A stretch of DNA of 46,137 bases. Source: a bacterium D16-56. GTDB taxonomy: Bacteria; Bacillota; Clostridia; Lachnospirales; Lachnospiraceae. The notes beneath the pieces were generated by a model. It saw only the letters and a list, made by a program, of their open reading frames with translations, did no database searches and was not told where the DNA came from. This document shows positions 25,949 to 33,572 of this stretch, in pieces (position 1 is the stretch's first letter; the number at the start of each line of letters is the position of its first letter). The stretch covers positions 1 through 46,137 of the forward strand of contig RAYY01000037.1 in NCBI GenBank assembly GCA_003611875.1, given 5' to 3'. The position numbers were made by a program, and so were the translations under genes.

Positions 25949-26872
25949 TCAGAACAGCGGCACAACTGCCCCCTCATAAGTTTCCTCTATATATGCCTTC
26001 ACCTCATCACTGGTCAGCGCCTCTACAAGAGCCACAATGTTCTCATCCTTTTCATGGCCTTCCCGAACAGCAACCACATTTCCATAGGTAGTCGCTGCAA
26101 TGGACTCCGAATCCTCCACAGCCAAAGCCTCTGACACCTTAAAACCTGCCTCAATAGCATAATTGCCGTTGATAACCGCAATATCCACATCCTCCACCAC
26201 ACGCGGAATCTGTGCTGCCTCTACCTCATAAAGATTAAGATTTTTCGGATTCTCCACAATATCATTCTTGGTTACAGTCAAATCCGCGCCTTCCTTCAGC
26301 TTAATTAAGCCCTGGGCCTCCAAAAGAAGCAGCGCTCTGGCTTCATTGCTGGTGTCGTTGGGAACTGCTACCGTAGCGCCGTCTGCCAACTCCTCCAAAG
26401 AGGTGGTTTTGCCGGCATAAATTCCAAAGGGCTCATAGTGAATGGCTGCTGCTGATACCAGCTTTGTGCCATTTTCCGCATTAAAAGACTCTAGATAAGG
26501 CAAATGCTGAAAATAGTTGGCATCCAAATCTGATGATTCCAACGCCAGGTTGGGCTGAATATAATCCATATATTCCAGAATTTCCAGCTCATATCCCTTC
26601 TGTGCCAGCACTTCCTTTGCTGCCTTTAAGATTTCCGCATGAGGCGCCGGACTTGCTCCTACTATGATTTTTTTCAGCTCCCCTGCTGCAGCAGTGGTTT
26701 CTTCTGCTTCCTTTGCATCTTCACCCTCTGCCTCTGCTTTTGTCTCGCTGCCAGTGTCGGAAGCTGCCGCCGATGTGGAGGCTGTCGCAGCCTCCGTCCC
26801 ATTCCCGCCGCAGGCTGTCAGAACAGATGCTGCCAGTACCGCTGCCGTTAAAACACTGATTGATTTTTTCAT
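25949..26872 (-). CDS. metQ: MetQ/NlpA family methionine-binding lipoprotein
   Basis: A 307-residue substrate-binding lipoprotein. Signal MKKSISVLTAAVLAASVLTAC with lipobox LTAC at residue 21, followed by a long Ala/Thr/Glu-rich linker to about residue 70 (longer than usual). The mature domain has IIVGASPAPHAEIL, LEYMDYIQPNLALESSDLDANYFQHLPYLE and AIHYEPFGIY, all typical of MetQ. Delivers methionine to MetNI at the outer membrane face of the cell. Last gene of the metN-metI-metQ order, 315 bases after metI. Confidence 0.92.
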   Translation of the reverse strand: MKKSISVLTAAVLAASVLTACGGNGTEAATASTSAAASDTGSETKAEAEGEDAKEAEETTAAAGELKKIIVGASPAPHAEILKAAKEVLAQKGYELEILEYMDYIQPNLALESSDLDANYFQHLPYLESFNAENGTKLVSAAAIHYEPFGIYAGKTTSLEELADGATVAVPNDTSNEARALLLLEAQGLIKLKEGADLTVTKNDIVENPKNLNLYEVEAAQIPRVVEDVDIAVINGNYAIEAGFKVSEALAVEDSESIAATTYGNVVAVREGHEKDENIVALVEALTSDEVKAYIEETYEGAVVPLF

Positions 26873-27187
26873 AATTCATTCCTCCTACTTGTTTTAAGAT
26901 CCTGCCTCTTCACATACATTTGGCGGCAGGTTGTGAGAAGGCTCTCTGAAAACGCTTTTCGTCTGCCTTCCTCCCCGTGTTGTAAATGATTTATACGGCA
27001 TTTCGCCAACAGCCTAAAGACCTTTCAGCGCTTTTGGCTGCTAAATCCATTTGTAGTTTTATCAGATCTGCTTTTCTTATGGAATCTGCATATCCCATTT
27101 CAATCCATTTATCTTACTGAATCCCTTTTCCCCATTTTAGTTCATCTATCTTACCGAATCCCTTTTCCCCATTTTGACCCGTCTATC
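26873..27187. other. metI-metQ gap
   Basis: No gene supported. It holds the 37-bp tandem repeat next to metI, an AT-rich stretch, and the metQ ribosome site GTAGGAGG. No strong separate promoter for metQ was identified. Confidence 0.5.
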
Positions 27188-27198
27188 TTACCGAATCC
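27110..27198. repeat. 37-bp tandem repeat, about 2.4 copies, reaching into the metI stop
   Basis: TATCTTAC(T/C)GAATCC begins at 27110, 27147 and 27184, each 37 bases apart; the first two copies continue through CCTTTTCCCCATTTT. The third copy covers the last codons and TAA of metI, which suggests the array grew by duplication of the gene's 3' end. Confidence 0.85.
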
Positions 27199-27853
27199 GT
27201 TTGTCCCCCTTCTTGGACAGCTGTGTCCCAATCTCCTGAATGATCTGTACCATCACCACCAGCAAAATCACTGCAATCCACATCAGTCCCGGCTCATACC
27301 GGTAATAGCCATAGTTGATTGCCACAGCTCCCAGACCGCCTCCGCCAGTAAAGCCTGCCATGGCGGAATAGCTGAGAATCGTGGTCACGGCCAGGGCCGC
27401 ACCCAAAAGCAAGGACGGCCTAGACTCAGGCAGCAGCACCTTCCAGATAATCTGCCAGGTGGAAGCACCCATGGATTTTGCCGCCTCAATTACCCCGGCA
27501 TCAATCTCCCGGAAGGAAGATTCCACAACCCTGGCAATATAAGGCGCCGCTGCAATGGTCAGAGGAATCACAATCGCCGGAGAGCCGATCCTGGTGCCAA
27601 TCACAATTTTAGAAAGAGGCAGCACAATAAACAGCAGAATCAAAAAGGGAACGGAGCGCAGCAGGTTAATCACCAGCCCTAAAATCTTCTGAAGCCAGGG
27701 AATCGGATAAATCCCATCTGTATCCGTCACCACCAGCACAATCCCCAAAGGAAGCCCGATCACATAGGCAAACAGGGAAGAAAGGGCCACCATATAAAAG
27801 GTCTCCCAAATTGCGGTTTTCAGCATTGCAACCGTTACTGCATCAAATGTCAT
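27188..27853 (-). CDS. metI: methionine ABC transporter permease
   Basis: A 221-residue MetI permease with five predicted membrane spans (YMVALSSLFAYVIGLPLG, FLILLFIVLPL, IVIPLTIAAAPYIA and others). The EAA loop reads GVIEAAKSMGASTWQIIWKVLLPES, which docks on MetN. It overlaps the metN 3' end by 11 bases, so metN and metI are coupled. Confidence 0.93.
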   Translation of the reverse strand: MTFDAVTVAMLKTAIWETFYMVALSSLFAYVIGLPLGIVLVVTDTDGIYPIPWLQKILGLVINLLRSVPFLILLFIVLPLSKIVIGTRIGSPAIVIPLTIAAAPYIARVVESSFREIDAGVIEAAKSMGASTWQIIWKVLLPESRPSLLLGAALAVTTILSYSAMAGFTGGGGLGAVAINYGYYRYEPGLMWIAVILLVVMVQIIQEIGTQLSKKGDKRIR

Positions 27854-28862
27854 TTTTTGTCACCTCCTCAAACGGTACCTGAATCGATTTCAGATAATTA
27901 ATTATCCGGTTGGCATCTGTCTCATCCTCCGGAATCTGGATGATCATCTGCCCCATAGCCGTGCCGTTAATATCCTTTGTGGCTGCATACATAATGTTAA
28001 TAGGAACCTTGCAGGCCAGAACCAGATTGGAGATCACCGGCTCTGTGGACTCCCTTCCGTCAAAAATAATCCGAAGCTGCCTGGAATCACTGAACTTTAC
28101 CTGATTAACCGCATCTCCCAGAATCAATTGTCTGCCGATCCTGGATTTGGGCTCCGAAAAGATCTCTGACACAGTACCCAGCTCTGCAATATGGCTCTGA
28201 TCAATAATAGCCACCCTGTCACAGATCGCCTCAATCACTGCCATCTCATGAGTAATGACAATCACCGTCACCCCTATAGTCTGATTGATCTCCTTTAAAA
28301 GCGCCAAAATCGCCTTGGTAGTATTAGGATCCAAAGCGCTGGTAGCCTCATCGCACAAGATCACCTTGGGATTGGTAGCCAGAGCCCTGGCAATAGCCAC
28401 CCGCTGCTTCTGCCCGCCGGAGAGCTGCGCCGGATAGGCTCCCGCCCGGTCCGCTAAGCCCACCAGCTCCAAAAGCTCCATTGCCCGCTTTTTTCCCTCC
28501 TGCCTGGACACTCCTGCAATTTCCAGAGGAAAACATACGTTTTTTAAAATATTTCGCTGGGCCAGCAGGTTAAACTGCTGAAAAATCATCCCCATGGACC
28601 GTCTTGCCATTCTCTTCTGTCTGTCACTTTGCGCCGCCAAGTTCTCCCCCTCAAAAATCACCTGTCCGGAGGTAGGCGTCTCCAGCATGTTGATGCACCT
28701 TACTAAGGTACTCTTTCCTGCACCGGACAAACCGATGATTCCAAAGATTTCCCCTCGCTCAATATCCAGATTAATGTCCTCCAGCGCTACCACCGGACCG
28801 TTTGCCGTCTTAAATTCCTTTCCTACATTCCGCAGCCGGATAATAGGTTCTTCCAAAGCCAT
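27843..28862 (-). CDS. metN: methionine ABC transporter ATP-binding protein
   Basis: A 339-residue ATPase. Walker A GLSGAGKST, Q-loop MIFQQFNLL, signature LSGGQKQRVAIARAL, Walker B VILCDEATSALDP and the H-loop ITHEM are intact. The C-terminal ACT-like C2/NIL domain (from about residue 250, ending NYLKSIQVPFEEV) binds methionine for trans-inhibition in family members. Start is ATG at 28862 after GGAAGGGAACGGTT; the frame is open for 35 more codons upstream without a site. Upstream lies a terminator and a Met-rich small reading frame. Confidence 0.95.
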   Translation of the reverse strand: MALEEPIIRLRNVGKEFKTANGPVVALEDINLDIERGEIFGIIGLSGAGKSTLVRCINMLETPTSGQVIFEGENLAAQSDRQKRMARRSMGMIFQQFNLLAQRNILKNVCFPLEIAGVSRQEGKKRAMELLELVGLADRAGAYPAQLSGGQKQRVAIARALATNPKVILCDEATSALDPNTTKAILALLKEINQTIGVTVIVITHEMAVIEAICDRVAIIDQSHIAELGTVSEIFSEPKSRIGRQLILGDAVNQVKFSDSRQLRIIFDGRESTEPVISNLVLACKVPINIMYAATKDINGTAMGQMIIQIPEDETDANRIINYLKSIQVPFEEVTKNDI

Positions 28863-29004
28863 AACCGTTCCCTTCCTCTCGTGCAGCATTCTCCCGGCTT
28901 TTGCATGGCAGCCCGCCGGGGTATGAATCGTAACGAACCATAACCGTAAATTTGAACTCTCCAGCATCTTTGCCGCATTTCATAACTGCTGACAGTCAAA
29001 ACGC

Positions 29005-29033
29005 AAAAAAACGCAAACCTGAGCAGGTTTGCG
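29005..29033 (-). terminator. intrinsic terminator (possible attenuator) upstream of metN
   Basis: On the minus strand CGCAAACCTG and CAGGTTTGCG form a 10-bp stem with a 2-nt loop (29033-29012), followed by seven T (29011-29005). A near-ideal Rho-independent terminator, 58 bases after the stop of the Met-rich reading frame. Confidence 0.9.
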
Positions 29034-29091
29034 ATCTGATCTATCCGTCAAATGAACCGGAATATGTCCCTTCTTCTCACAATCCATGCAG

Positions 29092-29190
29092 CTATCTCAG
29101 GCTTTTTAAGCATACAAACATGCGGCACATGCACATCATCATGCCGCTCATCATAGCCATATCCATCTGCAGGTTTGTCCGGTTGTTCAT
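29092..29190 (-). CDS. putative methionine-rich leader peptide, 32 residues
   Basis: A 32-codon frame with 10 methionines and 3 cysteines, clustered as MAMMSGMMMCMCRM. The ATG at 29190 has GGAG 7 nt upstream, and the TAG stop is 58 bases before a strong terminator and then metN. This is the layout of a translated attenuator responding to charged methionyl-tRNA. However, another frame across the same DNA (29048-29371) is also open for 107 codons, and the ATG codons partly come from GAT-rich sequence read out of frame, so it may be coincidence. The ATG also overlaps the TGA of a third open frame. Confidence 0.4.
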   Translation of the reverse strand: MNNRTNLQMDMAMMSGMMMCMCRMFVCLKSLR

Positions 29191-29335
29191 ATCCATTCTC
29201 CATGTTCATGATCATTATGAAGCTGCAAAATATACGTGAGAGTATACTGATTAGCCAAATAAATGGAAGCTTTCCTGAAACAGCGGAAATACATTGGCAA
29301 ATCATTTGACTCACGGATATAAATTCCCCTGAAGT

Positions 29336-29358
29336 CTGTCTCTGTCTGGCAGAGACAG
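29336..29358 (-). other. 9-bp hairpin in the leader transcript
   Basis: CTGTCTCTG and CAGAGACAG pair perfectly around a 5-nt loop near the 5' end of the predicted transcript. Role unknown; could stabilise the message. Confidence 0.5.
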
Positions 29359-29386
29359 CTCCGCGGTTCATTTAGTCCATGGGCGT

Positions 29387-29415
29387 ATTTTACGCCATAG
29401 AAGAACATTTGTCAA
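29387..29415 (-). promoter_or_regulatory. strong promoter for the small transcription unit before metN
   Basis: TTGACA (29415-29410), 17-base spacer, TAAAAT (29392-29387) on the minus strand, directly after codY. A start near 29380 gives a leader of about 350 bases to the terminator at 29005. Confidence 0.75.
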
Positions 29416-29432
29416 GTTTTTATTCCAAATTT

Positions 29433-30209
29433 CTACTTGACCGCTTTGTTATTCTTTAATTCCTCAAACACCACATCATTGAGAACCTTAATGTAAGTAC
29501 CCTTCATGCCGGAGGACCTCGACTCAATCACTCCTGCGCTTTCAAACTTGCGCAGAGCATTCACAATCACGGAGCGGGTAATGCCCACCCGATCCGCAAT
29601 CTTACTTGCCACCAGGATGCCTTCATTGCCGTCCAGCTCCTCAAAAATATGCGTAATGGCTTCCAGCTCCGAAAAAGATAATGTGCTGATAGCCGACTTT
29701 ACGATCTGAATCTTTCGGGTCTCCTCCGCATTCTCCTCATTGACTGAGCGCATCATCTCCAGCCCTACTACGGTAGTTCCGTACTCGCTGAGAATGATAT
29801 CATCAATATCATACTGCTCGTCACACTTGTAAATAAAGAGAGTTCCGAGACGTTCTCCTGCTATATCGATGGGGGTGATGATGGCCTGATACTTCTTCAC
29901 ATTCTCCTCTGCAAAGCCAAGAGTAGCCAGATTCACATTCTCCTTGGTGGAAAGAATACTCAGCAGACGCTCATTCAGCATTCGATCCACAAAGCCTCCA
30001 ACCTGATCCTCAATCAACTCCTCGATCTCATCCACGCCAGAACAGAGACCGACTCCCAAGACTTTTCCTTTTTTGCTGATAACAAGAATATTAGATAATA
30101 AAATATCACTCAAGACCTTACAAATGTCATTAAATACCACCTTATGCGAGCTATTGTTATGCAATAATTTATTGATTTTTCTCGTCTTGTCTAGTAGCTG
30201 TACGCTCAT
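29433..30209 (-). CDS. codY: GTP-sensing transcriptional repressor CodY
   Basis: A 258-residue CodY, full length. The N-terminal GAF domain (MSVQLLDKTRKINKLL... GKVLGVG) senses branched-chain amino acids; the C-terminal winged helix (ASKIADRVGITRSVIVNALRKFESAGVIESRSSGMKGTYIKVLN) binds DNA and is nearly canonical. Global repressor of nutrient-limitation genes in Firmicutes. Start ATG at 30209, 9 nt after GAGGAGG; a TTG six codons earlier is inside the ribosome site. Confidence 0.96.
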   Translation of the reverse strand: MSVQLLDKTRKINKLLHNNSSHKVVFNDICKVLSDILLSNILVISKKGKVLGVGLCSGVDEIEELIEDQVGGFVDRMLNERLLSILSTKENVNLATLGFAEENVKKYQAIITPIDIAGERLGTLFIYKCDEQYDIDDIILSEYGTTVVGLEMMRSVNEENAEETRKIQIVKSAISTLSFSELEAITHIFEELDGNEGILVASKIADRVGITRSVIVNALRKFESAGVIESRSSGMKGTYIKVLNDVVFEELKNNKAVK

Positions 30210-30267
30210 ATCGAAAAACCTCCTCAACTTGTGGTTATTTTATTCCGAATCAAAGTGTGTTATATAA

Positions 30268-30296
30268 ATATTAACACGATTTTTCGGTAATAACAA
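30268..30296 (-). promoter_or_regulatory. probable codY promoter
   Basis: TTGTTA (30296-30291), 17-base spacer, TAATAT (30273-30268), about 60 bases before the start codon, so codY can be transcribed apart from topA. Confidence 0.5.
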
Positions 30297-30371
30297 TAGT
30301 TTTTCGAAACTTTTTACACTTTTGCAGGATTTATCCCAACAGTTCAAACAACATCCACGGTTATCCTATCT

Positions 30372-32450
30372 CTACTTTTCTTTTATACTCATACTGTACC
30401 CACATTGCTCTCCTGCACATACCAGCTTGCTTCCCCGCTCTACCATATAACCGCCGCACTGAGGACATTTTTCCTGAGACGGCTTCTGCCAGGACATAAA
30501 ATCACACTCCGGGTTATTCTCACATCCGAAGAATTTGCGTCCCTTCTTGGTTTTTTTGAGAATCACCTCACCGCCGCATTTCGGACAGGCGACTCCGATT
30601 TTCTCCAAATAGGGCTTGGTATTTTTACAGTCCGGAAAACCGGGACAGGCCAGAAATTTGCCATGAGGGCCATATTTGATCACCATATTCCGGCCGCACA
30701 CATCGCAGATCACATCCGATACCTCATCTGCAATCTTAATGGATTCTAAGGTTGTCTGGGCCGTCTTTACCGCCTCATCCAAATCCGGATAAAAATTCTC
30801 TACCACGGTTTTCCATTTGACGGAACCATCCCCTACTTTATCCAGCAGCATCTCCATGTTGGCTGTAAATCTGGTATCCACAATACTGGGAAAGCACTGC
30901 TTCATAATGCCGTTGACGGCTTCCCCCAACTCGGTCACATACAGATTCTTGTTTTCTTTTGTTATATAACGCCGCGCCAGAATCGTAGTAATGGTGGGAG
31001 CATAGGTACTCGGCCGGCCGATCCCCTGTTCCTCCAAAGCCTTCACCAACGATGCCTCTGTAAAATGCGCTGGCGGCTGGGTAAAATGCTGGCTGGGTAT
31101 CAGCTGAGACAGCTCCAGCACATCCCCCTGCTCCAGCTTGCCGAAAAGCTTATTGCTTTCTTCCTTCTCATCCTCCTGTACATAGACCGACATAAAACCG
31201 TCAAAGGCCAGCTTAGATGCCGACAAGGTGAACAGATACTGCCCTGCCTCTACCTTTACTGAGGTAGTCTCATAGACTGCGGGCTGCATACGGCTTGCCG
31301 TAAAACGCTTCCAGATCAATTGATACAGACGAAACAAATCCCGCTGAAGGGAATCCTTTATCTTTACCGGAGTCAGAGTGATATCCGTAGGGCGAATCGC
31401 CTCATGGGCATCCTGAATCTTACCACTGTTCTTTCCGGAATAATTGCTTTTTAATACATAGTCTGCTCCATAGGTTTCTTCCACATATTTCCTGGCCGCA
31501 GCGTCAGCCTCATCCGCTATCCTGGTAGAATCAGTACGCAGGTAGGTAATCAGTCCAATGGTTCCCTGACCCTTCACGTCCACTCCTTCATAAAGCTGCT
31601 GTGCTAAACGCATGGTCTTCTGTGTGGAAAAATTCAATGCCTTGGATGCCTCCTGCTGAAGGGTGCTGGTAGTAAAGGGAATCGGCGGTTTCTTAGTCCT
31701 CTCTCCCTTTTTCACTTCCTTTACCGTGTAACGCTGATTCTCCAGTCCTGACAGAATCTTCTCCAATTCCTCTTTGCTGTGAATGGGAAGCTTCTCCTGA
31801 ACCGTCCCATAAAACTTGGCCTTCATGGGCTTTTTACCGCCTGGCTGGAGCAGCTCTGCCTCCAGATTCCAATATTCCTCCGGAACAAATGCAGCGATCT
31901 CATCCTCTCGGTCACAGATCATACGAAGAGCCACAGACTGCACCCGTCCGGCGCTTAAGCCTCGCTTCACCTTTGCCCATAAAAGAGGGCTGATGCTGTA
32001 TCCCACCATCCGATCCAGCATTCTCCTTGCCTGCTGGGCATCCACCAAATCCATATCAAGCTTTCGAGGAGATTTTAGTGAATTTTTCACAGCCGTTTTG
32101 GTGATCTCATTGAAGCTGACCCGGTAAACCTTTTTATCCTCCAGTTCATCCAGCTTAAGAGCCTTCATCAAATGCCAGGAAATCGCCTCCCCTTCCCGGT
32201 CCGGGTCCGTTGCCAGATAAATGTTCTCTGCCTTTTTCACTTCCTTGCGAAGCTTTGACAGGATATCGCCCTTTCCCCGAATGGTGATATACTTTGGTTC
32301 ATAATCATGCTCCACATCAATCCCCAATGTGCTTTTAGGCAAGTCCCGTACATGCCCGTTGGAGGCATCTACGTCATAATTGGTGCCAAGGAATTTTCGG
32401 ATGGTCTTTACCTTTGCTGGTGACTCCACAATAACTAAATTCTTCGCCAT
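30372..32450 (-). CDS. topA: DNA topoisomerase I
   Basis: A 692-residue type IA topoisomerase relaxing negative supercoils. Toprim domain at the N-terminus (LVIVESPAKVKTIRKFLG ... ATDPDREGEAISWH), the active-site tyrosine in GLITYLRTDSTRIAD, and three C-terminal zinc ribbons (CDVCGR.., CPKCGGEV.., CPQCGGY..), the last with a changed spacing. Start at 32450 behind GTAGGAGCAATC, 8 bases after dprA. Confidence 0.96.
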   Translation of the reverse strand: MAKNLVIVESPAKVKTIRKFLGTNYDVDASNGHVRDLPKSTLGIDVEHDYEPKYITIRGKGDILSKLRKEVKKAENIYLATDPDREGEAISWHLMKALKLDELEDKKVYRVSFNEITKTAVKNSLKSPRKLDMDLVDAQQARRMLDRMVGYSISPLLWAKVKRGLSAGRVQSVALRMICDREDEIAAFVPEEYWNLEAELLQPGGKKPMKAKFYGTVQEKLPIHSKEELEKILSGLENQRYTVKEVKKGERTKKPPIPFTTSTLQQEASKALNFSTQKTMRLAQQLYEGVDVKGQGTIGLITYLRTDSTRIADEADAAARKYVEETYGADYVLKSNYSGKNSGKIQDAHEAIRPTDITLTPVKIKDSLQRDLFRLYQLIWKRFTASRMQPAVYETTSVKVEAGQYLFTLSASKLAFDGFMSVYVQEDEKEESNKLFGKLEQGDVLELSQLIPSQHFTQPPAHFTEASLVKALEEQGIGRPSTYAPTITTILARRYITKENKNLYVTELGEAVNGIMKQCFPSIVDTRFTANMEMLLDKVGDGSVKWKTVVENFYPDLDEAVKTAQTTLESIKIADEVSDVICDVCGRNMVIKYGPHGKFLACPGFPDCKNTKPYLEKIGVACPKCGGEVILKKTKKGRKFFGCENNPECDFMSWQKPSQEKCPQCGGYMVERGSKLVCAGEQCGYSMSIKEK

Positions 32451-32458
32451 GATTGCTC

Positions 32459-33565
32459 CTACATTTCACAGTTTTTTCCATAATAATGATTCGCCGAACG
32501 AAAGACGTACCCGCTCAGCTCCAGTTCCAGCAAAATACTCATACATTCGCTGATCCCCAACCCACAGCCTGCCAGGATATCGTCCAAGTGTTTCGGTTTA
32601 AAATCCAGGCAACTATACACCATTTTTTCTTTCTTTGCAAGACCATTTACGTTTTTTTCATGAAGAATTAATTCTTTCTGGCACTTTATTCCCAGATATT
32701 CCAGAATGTCCCTGGGCGAAATTGCCATATGGGCGCCTTGCTGAAGGAGAAGGTTGCAGCCCATATTCAGATGATCCGTGATCCGGCCAGGCACAGCAAA
32801 GATTTCCCTTCCCTGCTCCAACCCCAGCTCTGCTGTAATCAAGGATCCGCTTCTTTCCTTTGCCTCCACCACCAGCACTGCATCTGCCAAACCGCTGATA
32901 ATCCGATTTCTCATAGGAAAATGCATGGCTCTTGGCTTTGTCTTCAAAGGAAACTCGGAAAGAATCCCTCCCGTCTGTTCCATAGCCGTATACAAGGAAT
33001 AATGCTGTGCCGGATAACAGATATCCACTCCGCATCCCAGAACACCAAAGGTATTCCCTCCCCCCTTCAATGCTCCCCTATGAGCCGCTCCATCGATTCC
33101 CACTGCCAGTCCGCTGATGATCTGCACCTGGCTGTCTGCCAAGGCACGGCCAAACTCCTCTGCCAGCTTCTCTCCGTAATCAGAGCAGCCTCTGGCTCCT
33201 ACGACTGCCACAGAAGGCAAATTCTCTCTGGGAAGCATTCCCTTCACAAAAAGACCCATAGGATAATCATAAATCTCCAAAAGCCGTTTGGGATAATCCT
33301 GATCAAGAGGCGTAACAAACCGAACCTTTTCCTCCGCCAATTTCTGATAATCCTGCTGACATCTGCCAAACTGGCCATGCCACTCTGCCAAAGCCTTTTT
33401 CTGTGTTTTATTTAAAATACCTGTACGTTCCATCTCCTTTTCTTCTATATTATATATTACTTCAAAGCTATGAAAATGCTCATAAAGCCTTCGTATGGAC
33501 ACAGCTCCCAGATAAGAAAGACTGCACAGCCAATATAAATATTCCTTTTCCCTCTCTTTTGCCAT
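32459..33565 (-). CDS. dprA: DNA-processing protein DprA
   Basis: A 368-residue DprA/Smf protein which loads RecA onto incoming single-stranded DNA in competent cells. The Rossmann-like core has SVAVVGARGCSDYGEKLA, IISGLAVGIDGAAHRGAL, GGTFGVLG-type and GGILSEFPL motifs; a winged C-terminal DML1-like domain follows. Middle of the yifB-dprA-topA string; 7 bases after yifB. Confidence 0.93.
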   Translation of the reverse strand: MAKEREKEYLYWLCSLSYLGAVSIRRLYEHFHSFEVIYNIEEKEMERTGILNKTQKKALAEWHGQFGRCQQDYQKLAEEKVRFVTPLDQDYPKRLLEIYDYPMGLFVKGMLPRENLPSVAVVGARGCSDYGEKLAEEFGRALADSQVQIISGLAVGIDGAAHRGALKGGGNTFGVLGCGVDICYPAQHYSLYTAMEQTGGILSEFPLKTKPRAMHFPMRNRIISGLADAVLVVEAKERSGSLITAELGLEQGREIFAVPGRITDHLNMGCNLLLQQGAHMAISPRDILEYLGIKCQKELILHEKNVNGLAKKEKMVYSCLDFKPKHLDDILAGCGLGISECMSILLELELSGYVFRSANHYYGKNCEM

Positions 33566-33572
33566 CCTTTTC

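Larger units (their letters stand above)
28863..29432. other. metN upstream / codY downstream region
   Basis: A 570-base stretch with no clear conserved gene. It holds a leftward promoter (29387-29415), a 9-bp hairpin (29336-29358), overlapping small reading frames including a methionine-rich one, and an intrinsic terminator (29005-29033), 143 bases before metN. No promoter closer to metN could be fixed. Confidence 0.6.

Noticed and set aside
28863-29432. SAM-I riboswitch or Met T-box upstream of metN
   Set aside because: Neither the conserved SAM-I core nor the T-box AGGGTGGNACCGCG motif could be found on the minus strand.
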